Part shown: in pieces, positions 35,456-43,773 of the stretch
Layout: each line of letters begins with the position of its first letter
Numbering within the stretch: position 1 is the first letter of the stretch
NCBI GenBank assembly: GCA_003222675.1
Contig: QHWT01000086.1
Location: 1 to 63,343, forward strand
Reading direction: 5' to 3'
DNA length: 63,343 nt
From: Acidobacteriota bacterium
Lineage (GTDB): Bacteria > Acidobacteriota > Vicinamibacteria > Vicinamibacterales > 2-12-FULL-66-21
Notes under the pieces: generated by a model
The model's database searches: none
Told to the model about the DNA's origin: nothing
The model's input: only the letters and a program-made list of their open reading frames with translations
Program-made: the position numbers and the translations under genes

Positions 35456-37369
35456 ATGCGTGTAGGTCTCCGTGTTCGATTTGGCGTGGCCGCCGTCCTG
35501 ATGGTCTGCACGACCGTGATCGCCAGTATGTGGACGCTCGCGGCGCTGTCGCGCCTCAGTAACGTCGCCACGGATACGGTGCGAGAGAGTGAGGCCGTGA
35601 CGGCCGTGACGTCGAAGCTCTCAGGGGCCCTCGAGCGTGAAGACGACGCCGTTCTGCTCGTGCTCGCTGGTGACAGACGTGGTGCCACGGTCTTGTCGCG
35701 CGAACGACGCATCGTCGATGGGGCGGTCTCGGAGCTGTTCGACGTGCTCGGACCGGCCGACGAACGGGACCTTGCCCGGCCGCTCCTGTCGGCCCTCCAG
35801 GCCTATCGCCGGGCGGCGGACGGCGTTGCGGCGATGGCTTCCGAGCGAGAAGCGCTCGTGCAGTATCATCGACAGGCGAATCCGCTTCTCCGGCGCGCCG
35901 TTACGCTCACGACGACGACCCGCGACCGACACTTCGAACTGGCCCGACAAGCGGTCACACGAGCGCGTGACCAGGCGGGCGCCTCGCGTCGCGCGGTCCT
36001 GCTCATTACGATGGCTGCGCTGGCCTTCGCGCTCTTGTTGGCGTGGCATCTCTCCCGCACCGTGGTCGGTCCGCTCCGACGGCTCACCCGTGGCGCCAAT
36101 GCGATCCGTGAAGGACGGTTTGACGACCGGATCGAGGTCACGTCGCACGATGAACTCGGTGAGCTGTCATCAGCGTTCAATCAGATGGCACTCGATCTCG
36201 CTGAGTTCCGCCGCACGAACATCGGCGAAGTCATGCGCGCAAAGAACACGCTCGAAGCGACGATGGAGGCGTTGCCGGATGCCGTCGTCCTGCTCGACGC
36301 CGACTGCCGGATTCTCACGATGAACCACGCGGCGCTCACGGTGTTCGAGGCCGCTGGCATCCCCGCGCCCGTCACGTTGGATGATTTAGACATTGCCGGG
36401 CTCGACCACAACGCGATTGCCACGGCTGTCAGAGCCGGCATCAATGCCCCCCGGCTGACCGATTTGACCGCGACGATTCCGGTCGATCATGACGGAACCC
36501 TGCAGCGGCTGCTCCCGTGCGTCGTGCCAGTGCCGGGGCTGGATCGACAGCAGAGTGGCGCGATTCTCGTCCTCTACGACGTCACGGATCTGGCGCGGCT
36601 CGATGAAATGCGATCAGAGCTGGTGGCGGTGGCCTCACACGAGCTGCAGACACCGCTGACGACACTCCGGATGACGCTGCTGATGTTGCAGGAGTCGTCG
36701 GATGTACTCCCTCCGCGTCAGCGGGAACTGCTCGCGACATCGCTCATTGGTGTGGAGCAGCTGACGGAAACCGTCCACGAGTTCCTGGACCTGACGCGAA
36801 TCGAAGCTGGGGAGCTCCGGCTCAATCTGGATCCGGTGCATGTACCGCGGCTGCTGGCTGACGTTGTGCGAAACGCAGAACCCCAGGCCGCTGCCCAGGA
36901 TATTCGCGTGCGATTGACCGCGGAATCCGCTCTCCCGAACATCATTGCCGACCAGCGGCGACTTCGGATCGTCTTCGATAACATCGTGTCGAACGCCCTC
37001 AAATACACGCCGTGTGGCGGGGAAATTACGGTCAGCAGTCGAGTGTCAACCTCGAATGACGACCGCCGGGAGCCTGTGGTTGCCGTCAGTGTTACGGATA
37101 CCGGCCCGGGTGTTCCCGCTGGCTTCCGTGCCCGAATCTTCGACAAGTTCTTCCGCCTCGAACAGCAGCAAGCCGAAAACCGGCCGCATCCCCGCGGAGC
37201 CGGCATTGGCCTCTACATGTGCCGGCAAATCGTCGATCTGCATGGCGGCTACATCGAGTGCACCACCGGAGGGGATGGGAAGGGCGCTCGGATTACGGTG
37301 GAGTTACCGCTCGACGGCTCCACCAGGTCGCTGCTGACAGGGTCGACGGTGCAGACCGAGTTGCAATAG
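35456..37369 (+). CDS. Sensor histidine kinase (KinB/NtrB-like) with HAMP and PAS domains
   Basis: 637 residues: first membrane helix (VAAVLMVCTTVIASMWTL), an all-helical periplasmic sensor of about 140 residues, second helix (VLLITMAALAFALLLAW), HAMP (RLTRGANAIREGRFDDRIEV), a PAS domain around 265-380 (MEALPDAVVLLDADCRILTM), HisKA with His395 in SHELQTPL, and HATPase_c (N box DNIVSNALKYTP, G1 DTGPGVP, G2 GAGIGLYM). The architecture and order match the KinB partner of AlgB. The ATG at 35456 lies 8 bases after the regulator's stop. The signal is unknown. Confidence 0.94.
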   Translation: MRVGLRVRFGVAAVLMVCTTVIASMWTLAALSRLSNVATDTVRESEAVTAVTSKLSGALEREDDAVLLVLAGDRRGATVLSRERRIVDGAVSELFDVLGPADERDLARPLLSALQAYRRAADGVAAMASEREALVQYHRQANPLLRRAVTLTTTTRDRHFELARQAVTRARDQAGASRRAVLLITMAALAFALLLAWHLSRTVVGPLRRLTRGANAIREGRFDDRIEVTSHDELGELSSAFNQMALDLAEFRRTNIGEVMRAKNTLEATMEALPDAVVLLDADCRILTMNHAALTVFEAAGIPAPVTLDDLDIAGLDHNAIATAVRAGINAPRLTDLTATIPVDHDGTLQRLLPCVVPVPGLDRQQSGAILVLYDVTDLARLDEMRSELVAVASHELQTPLTTLRMTLLMLQESSDVLPPRQRELLATSLIGVEQLTETVHEFLDLTRIEAGELRLNLDPVHVPRLLADVVRNAEPQAAAQDIRVRLTAESALPNIIADQRRLRIVFDNIVSNALKYTPCGGEITVSSRVSTSNDDRREPVVAVSVTDTGPGVPAGFRARIFDKFFRLEQQQAENRPHPRGAGIGLYMCRQIVDLHGGYIECTTGGDGKGARITVELPLDGSTRSLLTGSTVQTELQ

Positions 37370-37399
37370 GGCGTGCGAACCATGACGTCGCATGCTCGT

Positions 37400-37702
37400 T
37401 TATCCGGTCCAGATCATCCAGTCACCGCACGATTCGAGCGTGCACATGTGATCGAAAGTGCTGCGCAGGTACGCGTCGGCCGCGGCCTTGGCTGATTGCA
37501 GCCGTTGAAACACGGTCGGCAACTGGTGGACCGCACCAGTCGATTCATTCCAGACGGCGATGGTATGGGCTGTTGGTTGTCTGACGACGACCGTGGCGAC
37601 CAGGTCGTGCCCGTGGTGACGCCGCCAGGTGACCATTCCCATGTGAAATGCGCATCCCGTCCCGCGACCAGGAGAGGGCAGAGACCGGGAATGGAGCTTC
37701 AT
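37400..37702 (-). CDS. Small hypothetical protein with paired cysteines
   Basis: About 100 residues from ATG 37702 (alternatively ATG 37642). The core HHGHDLVATVVVRQPTAHTI and AVWNESTGAVHQLP, closing with CTLESCGDW, reads like an ordered protein: strands, a helix (RLQSAKAAADAYLR) and two Cys near the end. I do not recognise the family. It lies convergent to the kinase gene and antisense to a stretch that has no good plus-strand protein. Confidence 0.45.
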   Translation of the reverse strand: MKLHSRSLPSPGRGTGCAFHMGMVTWRRHHGHDLVATVVVRQPTAHTIAVWNESTGAVHQLPTVFQRLQSAKAAADAYLRSTFDHMCTLESCGDWMIWTG

Positions 37703-37940
37703 GAACGTGCGGCGAGCTGGCGATGCAGGCGGTATGCCGTCGGAGGAATATTCCGATGGTCGGCTCGGAGTGCGGCAGAGGTTCTCTTGTGTGCCGGCGT
37801 TCTGCCGCGACGGAGGCGATTGACACCGGCATTTTGCATGGACGACAGCCACGTCCACCCCACGGGACTCCGCACGCTCGCGCCTGTAACGCAAAGGAAC
37901 GTGTCAGGGGTTTTGCAGGACCCACCGAGAGAATAGCCTC

Positions 37941-38885
37941 GTGTTGCGCGTCACCCGGCGGGCCACGGAACTGATCGCGATTCTGCTCTGCAGCATGATC
38001 GTCGAGGCCGGCCGGAGTGCCGCAATCACTGCGCAGTTTCCGTCATTCCGTAGTGGCGTCGATGTCGTGGCAGTGAGCGTCACGGTAACGGACGTCGCGG
38101 GCCGATACATCGGCGATCTCGGGCGGGAACACTTCCAGATCTTCGAGGACGGACGCCCGCAGCACGTGACATTCTTTCAGCCGCGCCAGCTGCCGCTCGC
38201 CTTGGCCCTGCTGATCGACACGAGCGCGAGCATGGAGCCTCACCTCCGTGTCGCGCAGGACGCGGCTGCAGGATTTGTTCGTGCCCTCGGTCCTGCGGAC
38301 CTGGCGGCAGTCGTCGACTTTGATACAGGCGTTCGGGTTGGACAAGAGTTTACGACGGACCGCGGCGCGCTCGAGCGCGCGATCCGCAGTACGACCGCGC
38401 TTGGAGCGACGGCGCTCTACAACGCGGTCTATATCGCCTTGAAGGAGTTGAACAAGACCGTGCGCGGCGAGATCGCTACCGAGCCGCGTCGTCGTGCGAT
38501 GGTGATTCTGTCTGATGGCGAAGACAATTCAAGCCTGATGACCTTCGATGAAGTACTCGACGCGGCCACTCGTTCCGACACCGCCATTTACGCCATCGGT
38601 CTGTTTGGACCGCAGACAACGGTCACGCTGAAATCCGGAGAGCCCCAGTACGTTCTGCGGAGACTCGCCGAGCAAACCGGAGGGCGGGCATTCTTTATTG
38701 CTGATGCGAAGGAACTGCATGGCGTCTACGAAGCGATTCGGGCGGAACTGTCGAATCAGTACGTTCTCGCATACGAATCGAGCAACACGCGACGAGACGG
38801 TCAATTCCGACGCGTGACCGTGCGCGTCGATTGCCCGAATACTGTTACGCGTGCGCGGCCGGGATATTTCGCCGGAAGCAGATAG
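37941..38885 (+). CDS. Secreted VWA-domain protein (VWFA-related acidobacterial type)
   Basis: 314 residues from GTG 37941. Signal peptide (LIAILLCSMIVEAGRSAAIT), head domain (FRSGVDVVAVSVTVTDVAG, LGREHFQIFEDGRPQHVTFF), then the VWA domain with MIDAS DTSASM, TALGATALYNAV and LSDGEDNSS. It ends in NQYVLAYESSNT and RARPGYFAG, the family's tail. It is compact, without the proline insert of the 32338 paralogue. It runs convergent with the next VWA gene, 16 bases apart. Confidence 0.9.
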   Translation: MLRVTRRATELIAILLCSMIVEAGRSAAITAQFPSFRSGVDVVAVSVTVTDVAGRYIGDLGREHFQIFEDGRPQHVTFFQPRQLPLALALLIDTSASMEPHLRVAQDAAAGFVRALGPADLAAVVDFDTGVRVGQEFTTDRGALERAIRSTTALGATALYNAVYIALKELNKTVRGEIATEPRRRAMVILSDGEDNSSLMTFDEVLDAATRSDTAIYAIGLFGPQTTVTLKSGEPQYVLRRLAEQTGGRAFFIADAKELHGVYEAIRAELSNQYVLAYESSNTRRDGQFRRVTVRVDCPNTVTRARPGYFAGSR

Positions 38886-38901
38886 TACGCGCGTTGCCGC
38901 C

Positions 38902-39828
38902 TCAGCCGCCGAAGTATCCCGAGCGCGCCTTCACAACCGTCGATGGACGGCGGACACGCACATCGAGCCGACGCCATTCGCGTTCGTTCGCGGCGGCGAT
39001 GGCGACCACGTACTGCTGGCGCAGATCGCCAATCAGCGTCGAAGCCGTCACCACGGTCTCGCCAAAGGTGCTCGCGAACACAAATTGGCCCCCCGTCCAT
39101 TCCGCGAGATCGCGCAGGTCCGCCGCGTCGGAACCCGCCGGTCCGGAAGCTTCCCTCATTCGACGCTCATCCACGGACGGCACGGTCGCGACGACATAAA
39201 CCGGCACGTCAATCGAACTGGCCAGGCCCGACACCTCGCGGGCAGTCATCGTGCTGCTCGTGTCAGTGCCGTCTGTGAGCACGATAATCGCCTTGTTCGT
39301 TGCCGAGCGGTCGGCGAGTTGCCGCGCTGCCGTCGCCGTTGCGTCGAAGAGCGAGGTCGAGCCGTATGGCTCGAAGTCCGACAATGCGCCTTTCAGGATC
39401 GCGAGATCTCGCGTGAAAGGCTGACGTTCGTGGAGCATGTCATCGAACGTGAAGAGCGCGACTTCGTCCTGGTCCTCGTGCAGTTGCGACAGGAGCGAGC
39501 CGTACGCCTGGCGCACCATCGACATTTTGCCGCCAATCTGCATGCTCCCGCTCATGTCGACCAGGATGGCGAGACTGAGCGGAGATTGACGATCGGATCG
39601 CAGCGAGAGAATCGGTCTCAGCTGCCCGTTGTCGCGAATCTCGAAATCAGCAGACGTGAGCCCGCTGATGAGGCGTCCGCGCCCATCCCGCACTGACGCA
39701 TGGATGGTCACGACGTCTACGGCACTGCGAAATGTCTGCTGGGGCCGTTCTCCGTGCTCCTGCGCCTTCGGAGACACGGCGCCGAGGCCGACAGCGAGCG
39801 CAATCGTGATGGCCAGTCGAATAGGCAT
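38902..39828 (-). CDS. Secreted VWA-domain protein (VWFA-related acidobacterial type)
   Basis: 308 residues: signal peptide (LAITIALAVGLGAVSPKAQ), head (FRSAVDVVTIHASVRDGRG, GLTSADFEIRDNGQLRPI), VWA with MIDAS DMSGSM, GSTSLFDA and LTDGTDTSS, and tail QQYVVAIAAAN ... VVKARSGYFGG. The DMSGSM form keeps the three metal-binding side chains (Asp, Ser, Ser). It is the third member in 7.5 kb, each about equally diverged, so they are old paralogues rather than a fresh duplication. Confidence 0.9.
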   Translation of the reverse strand: MPIRLAITIALAVGLGAVSPKAQEHGERPQQTFRSAVDVVTIHASVRDGRGRLISGLTSADFEIRDNGQLRPILSLRSDRQSPLSLAILVDMSGSMQIGGKMSMVRQAYGSLLSQLHEDQDEVALFTFDDMLHERQPFTRDLAILKGALSDFEPYGSTSLFDATATAARQLADRSATNKAIIVLTDGTDTSSTMTAREVSGLASSIDVPVYVVATVPSVDERRMREASGPAGSDAADLRDLAEWTGGQFVFASTFGETVVTASTLIGDLRQQYVVAIAAANEREWRRLDVRVRRPSTVVKARSGYFGG

Positions 39829-40425
39829 TGGGATCCGTCCGTTCGGTACTCGGGCTATCGAACGTCAGGGCGCAGAGTTGTCGGGGACCACTGATTGTAG
39901 CACGTTGTGGCCGCCTGTCGATCCGCGCAGCGTGCCGCGCCTGAAGGACTTATGGCCCAGACAACCCTCGATCTCGTGTCGATTATTCGGAGCAGTGACT
40001 TTGCCAAACTCCGCGACGAGCTCGTGCGATGGCGTCCGCAGAGCTGGCCGGAGCTTTTTGCGATTTGAGTGCCGAGGACCAGGTGCTCGCGTTGTTCGTG
40101 CCGCTGATTATCTCGGTTTGGTGATTTATTTTACGGTCGGCGTCGTGGTGCTCCGTGGGACCCTGTTATGAGATCGGTCTCGGAACTTCGTGCCCAGTCT
40201 TGATGCAGACGGACCGGGTAACTGCATTGCGAACGCGAGACAGGGCACTGAAAACTACCGCCGGTCAGCGGAGATTGAAGCTCAGTTCAATCGTGACGAG
40301 GAGCGCAACTCGGAGTCCATTCCGCCGATTCTTCGCCAGTCTGGTGGCCGACGACAGGCCGCCGTAGCACCTCCACTGGCTTCGCGCTTAGTTTCAATCT
40401 GACCGTGATCATCGATGTTTCCCTT
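39829..40425. other. Gap holding the MgtE fragment
   Basis: Apart from the MgtE-like fragment at 39952-40122, these 600 bases hold no recognised gene, RNA or repeat. Confidence 0.35.
39952..40122 (+). pseudogene. N-terminal remnant of an MgtE-type magnesium transporter
   Basis: From ATG 39952 the frame reads TTLDLVSIIRSSDFAKLRDE and LVRWRPQSWPELFA; after a one-base shift it continues LSAEDQVLALFVPL. This is the start of the MgtE N domain (DLAELLRSGDFAALRDAL, PADLAELLADL, DAEDRVVLFRLLP). The rest of MgtE (CBS pair, membrane domain) is absent. The fragment is therefore a dead gene start. Confidence 0.5.
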
Positions 40426-41703
40426 CTACGCGGGTCTCTTGAGCACGACGATCCGGTTAGTATTTGTGCCCTTGCTGTTGTTCCTGACTCCCCAGCAGTT
40501 CGCAGTTTTTGTGAAGTGTTGAGAGTTGATCATCACGAGGACGGGCTCAAAACCAGCCGCAGCCGCCTGCGGCAGCACGGCTTCTTCAAGGCGTAGCTGC
40601 CCGTTTCTGATTTCACCGACCTCAAAGGCGACGTGTCCCCCCGATCGAACGACTCGAAAGAGTTCTCGAAAGACTTCCCCCATGATGGTGGACCACTCGT
40701 CCAAGCGCTTGACAACTGTAATCCCGAGTTGAGTTGCGTCGATGTCACAAAACCAACACCTAAGCCAATTGTCGGCGGCGTAATCTACCGTGTTGAGGAA
40801 AGGCGGCGAGGTTACCACGAGCGCCACCGAACCGGATGGGATCTCCGGTGTGGATTTTGAGGAGCTAGTCATCAGCTTCGCGGCACCCACCGCACTTCCG
40901 AGCGCCTGCCTGACTGAAACGTCGCAGTCACGAAGAAGAGATTCGCTCTTCGCGAGAATAAGAGTGGGCACGCCCCGTCGCGGTGGCACCTGTCGCCGCT
41001 TTTCGTTGATGCGCCCTTGAGCTTCCGGCGAAACCGCCTGATTGGGCGGCAGCGTGTACACCGAGAAGAATCCCTGGGAATGCCCCGTCAGCCGGTTCAG
41101 CGCGACCATTCGAACCCAGTTGTCGACAGGATCAAACGTTTGAGTTTCAGCCCGCTGCTTTAGATACGATTTAAGGGCGCAGATCTCGCGCAACGTCTCG
41201 GGATGATAGAAAACCAGGAGATGTTCGGGCAGAGCATCAGCACTCGAAAAGTCAATGGCCGCCAGACGCTCGCGGACCTGCAGCAGCGTTGGGGGACTGA
41301 GACGAGGTGCCGTCAGGGCAATGCTGAGGGGATTCACATCGCATCCGAACGGGACACGCTGCATGATCGCCGCTTCGATCGGCGTGGTGCCTCGACCCAT
41401 GAAGGGGTCATACACGAACTCACCTGGATGCGTGAGCAGCTCAATAAAGAACCTTGGGAGCTGCGGCTTGAAGCATGCTCGATACGACACCTGGTGAAGT
41501 GAGTTCGCCGCTCGGTGACGCCTCGTCCAGAACTCGTTTGTATAAACGTTTACTTCTGTCGCTCGTCGCTCGTCGATTGAAATCCTGCAAACGTCACGAT
41601 GTGTCGGACGCCCCTTCCAGCGATGCGTCTCGATCGTACGCTGCAACGCTGGGAAGCCAGGGTCGATTGAGCTGAAGGGCAAAGTAAACGACGACGAGAT
41701 CAT
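40426..41703 (-). CDS. DNA methyltransferase (N4-cytosine/N6-adenine type), orphan
   Basis: 425 residues. SAM motif I FVYDPFMGRGTTPIEAA (about 97-112) comes first and catalytic motif IV TSPPF (298-302) second, with about 190 residues between that may hold the target recognition domain; this is an alpha-like order. SPP in motif IV favours amino-methylation, with TSPPF common in N4-cytosine enzymes. The C-terminal part (GGHVAFEVGEIRNG, TNRIVVLKRP) fits motifs V-VIII. No restriction endonuclease gene lies beside it, so it is a solitary methyltransferase or what is left of a restriction system. The ATG at 41703 is used. Confidence 0.85.
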   Translation of the reverse strand: MISSSFTLPFSSIDPGFPALQRTIETHRWKGRPTHRDVCRISIDERRATEVNVYTNEFWTRRHRAANSLHQVSYRACFKPQLPRFFIELLTHPGEFVYDPFMGRGTTPIEAAIMQRVPFGCDVNPLSIALTAPRLSPPTLLQVRERLAAIDFSSADALPEHLLVFYHPETLREICALKSYLKQRAETQTFDPVDNWVRMVALNRLTGHSQGFFSVYTLPPNQAVSPEAQGRINEKRRQVPPRRGVPTLILAKSESLLRDCDVSVRQALGSAVGAAKLMTSSSKSTPEIPSGSVALVVTSPPFLNTVDYAADNWLRCWFCDIDATQLGITVVKRLDEWSTIMGEVFRELFRVVRSGGHVAFEVGEIRNGQLRLEEAVLPQAAAAGFEPVLVMINSQHFTKTANCWGVRNNSKGTNTNRIVVLKRPA

Positions 41704-42036
41704 GCTCTGTCCTGATTACAGTTGGAAGGTCTGCCGAATTATACCCTGGGCCGATCCGTTGAGAACAGGGCCTTGATGATGCGCGTGCGGATGACGGGCC
41801 TGAATGGCTTGTCAGTGAGGGTAACGCCCGCATTTAGAATTGCGGGTCCGACTCGTGAATGATGCAGGTGCTTCTCCTGGTGCAGATAACGCAGAAAGAC
41901 TCGCAACACCCGCAGCGTTCCCGAATGCTCGTCTCGCTCATGCCCGGGCTCGCGTCGGTGTGACGAACCCGCTCAGCACGACTGACAGCGCGGACGGCTG
42001 AACAGGATCGATCCGTGTGAGATACGAGCGAAACGT
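41704..42036. other. Gap between methyltransferase and ADOP tail remnant
   Basis: About 330 bases. It should carry the promoter of the methyltransferase gene. I see no protein or RNA here. Confidence 0.3.
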
Positions 42037-42280
42037 CTACTCGGCACGAAGAACGTCTATCGGGTTCACCGACGCGCCACAGCGAGCGGGAATGTAGCTG
42101 GCGAGCAGCGCGGAGAATATATGAGGAGGACCGCGGCGGCCCCAAGTGTCGGCGGGTCCCACGACCGAACGTCGAAGAGCAGCTGCCGCATCAGTCGTCG
42201 CGCTGTGGCGTGCGCTAGGCATCGAGCCGCACGGTTTGATGCGGTAGCCGCTGGACGCCAGCGATGAGTTCAACCGTGGC
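42037..42280 (-). pseudogene. C-terminal piece of an ADOP permease, probably of the gene at 43774-46227
   Basis: One frame gives LMRQLLFDVRSWDPPTLGAA then AVLLI; after a one-base shift IFSALLASYIPARCGASVNP and IDVLRAE, ending at TAG 42037-42039. This is the last helix and tail of an ADOP protein (usual form [17 protein letters not shown]). It has the same strand as the ADOP gene at 43726-46227, which lacks exactly this part. The two pieces flank the gene at 42287-43642. Confidence 0.6.
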
Positions 42281-42286
42281 TTGCGA

Positions 42287-43642
42287 ATGAATGCCGTTTC
42301 AGAGTTTATCGTTGCGCTCGCTGTCGCGGCGACGGCCTGCATCGGAGCAACTCACAGTGTGTCCGACGCTGACGTGCGGCCGCAAGACGCGATCGATCTG
42401 ATTCTGACCGCCTTTCAAAACTACCCTCTGGTGGCTCTCAGCGACGGTGCCGGACACGGCCAATTGGAGACCCGAGACTTCTTCATCGGACTGATTCGGG
42501 ACAGACGTTTTCCGCAAACAGTCCGCAACATCGTGATCGAGTTCGGAAATGCTCGATACCAATCCGTGATGGATCGATACGTCTCAGGAGAGGCGGTCAC
42601 TCGGGAGGAACTGCGTCACGCCTGGGAGGACACCACGCAGGTCACAGGTGTCTGGTCCCTTCCGATGTATGAGCACATGCTCGCTGAAGTGCGGGCTGTG
42701 AACCGACCACTGCCACCAGCCCTCCGCATTCGGGTCCTCCTCGGCGATCCTCCGATTGATTGGAGCACCGTTACCAGCCCTGCGGACGAGGACATGAACG
42801 ACTGGCGCGATGCCCACTTCGCGCATGTCATCGAACGTGAGATCATGAATCGGACGGCAAATGCGTTGCTCTTCTTCGGTGGGGCGCATCTTGGTCGTAA
42901 GGTCATTTTTCCGAACAGCCTCATTCACCTGCTCGATGCGCGCTTTCCTGGTCGGACCTTCGTCCTTGCGGCGCTCGACGCTGGACGGACAGATTCTCGT
43001 ATCACCAAGCGCCTGCAAGGATGGACCGTTCCGGCGGGCGTATCGGTGCGAGGCACGTGGCTCGGGAAAATGGACGTTCAGGACATAGGGTTCGGGTTCT
43101 CGCGTGGCGTCGTCGAGGATGACGTTGATGTCGTCCTGCTATTGAGTTCAGCGCCTCCTCGACAGGACGAGCCCCCAGCGCTGACCTCGAGCTACGGGCG
43201 TGAACTCGCGCGAAGGCGCGCTCTTCATCAAGCGACTTTACCGTTTCGCGGAGCGAAGATTCGGTTCGAAGAGAGTCGCGCCGCCTTCGCCACCGATGCG
43301 GACGAACCCCTGCAGGCCGTCGTGAGCGAACTATTTCGCGATCGCGGAGTAAGACTGTTGGTGAAAGCGTTTGCCGATCCGACCGAATCCAATGCGGTCG
43401 CCCTCTCGACACTCCGTGCCGAGCTGCTGGTGGACTGGCTCGCGGCACGCGGTGTCGAACGGCATCGCCTCGTCCCCAAAGGGTGTGGTGCGCTACGGCC
43501 GCTCACCTTCGGGAAGACCGCCGCCGATCGTGCAATGAATCGCCGCGCCGAACTGGTTCGACTCACGCCCACAGCGGGCTGTGAACCGACCACTGCCACC
43601 AGCCCTCCGCATTCGGGTCCTCCTCGGCGATCCTCCGATTGA
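42287..43642 (+). CDS. ChaN/EreA-like (Tiki-superfamily-like) domain fused to an OmpA-like domain
   Basis: 451 residues from ATG 42287 (a TTG at 42281 is also in frame). After a signal peptide (FIVALAVAATACIGA) comes a domain of about 270 residues with ALSDGAGHGQLETRDFF, IVIEFGNARYQSVMDRY, RIRVLLGDPPIDWSTV and ALLFFGGAHLGRK, features reminiscent of ChaN/erythromycin-esterase-like folds with catalytic or metal-binding His and Glu; assignment is tentative. The last 110 residues are OmpA-like (RAELLVDWLAARGVERHRLV, NRRAELVR), which bind peptidoglycan. The last 19 residues come from the second copy of a 200-bp repeat, so the natural end is lost. Confidence 0.7.
   Translation: MNAVSEFIVALAVAATACIGATHSVSDADVRPQDAIDLILTAFQNYPLVALSDGAGHGQLETRDFFIGLIRDRRFPQTVRNIVIEFGNARYQSVMDRYVSGEAVTREELRHAWEDTTQVTGVWSLPMYEHMLAEVRAVNRPLPPALRIRVLLGDPPIDWSTVTSPADEDMNDWRDAHFAHVIEREIMNRTANALLFFGGAHLGRKVIFPNSLIHLLDARFPGRTFVLAALDAGRTDSRITKRLQGWTVPAGVSVRGTWLGKMDVQDIGFGFSRGVVEDDVDVVLLLSSAPPRQDEPPALTSSYGRELARRRALHQATLPFRGAKIRFEESRAAFATDADEPLQAVVSELFRDRGVRLLVKAFADPTESNAVALSTLRAELLVDWLAARGVERHRLVPKGCGALRPLTFGKTAADRAMNRRAELVRLTPTAGCEPTTATSPPHSGPPRRSSD
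42691..42890 (+). repeat. 200-bp perfect direct repeat, copy 1
   Basis: Bases 42691-42890 recur without a mismatch at 43574-43773. Copy 1 lies inside the ChaN/EreA-like domain and encodes VNRPLPPALRIRVLLGDPPI and what follows to FFGGAH, so it is the original copy in its natural protein context. Confidence 0.97.
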
Positions 43643-43773
43643 TTGGAGCACCGTTACCAGCCCTGCGGACGAGGACATGAACGACTGGCGCGATGCCCAC
43701 TTCGCGCATGTCATCGAACGTGAGATCATGAATCGGACGGCAAATGCGTTGCTCTTCTTCGGTGGGGCGCATC
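43574..43773 (+). repeat. 200-bp perfect direct repeat, copy 2
   Basis: Identical to 42691-42890. Copy 2 is out of frame with its source protein: it supplies a false end (TAG-less tail PTTATSPPHSG..., TGA 43640-43642) to the OmpA fusion and, on the other strand, a false end to the ADOP gene (stop at 43726). It therefore sits exactly at the junction between two truncated genes. Confidence 0.97.
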
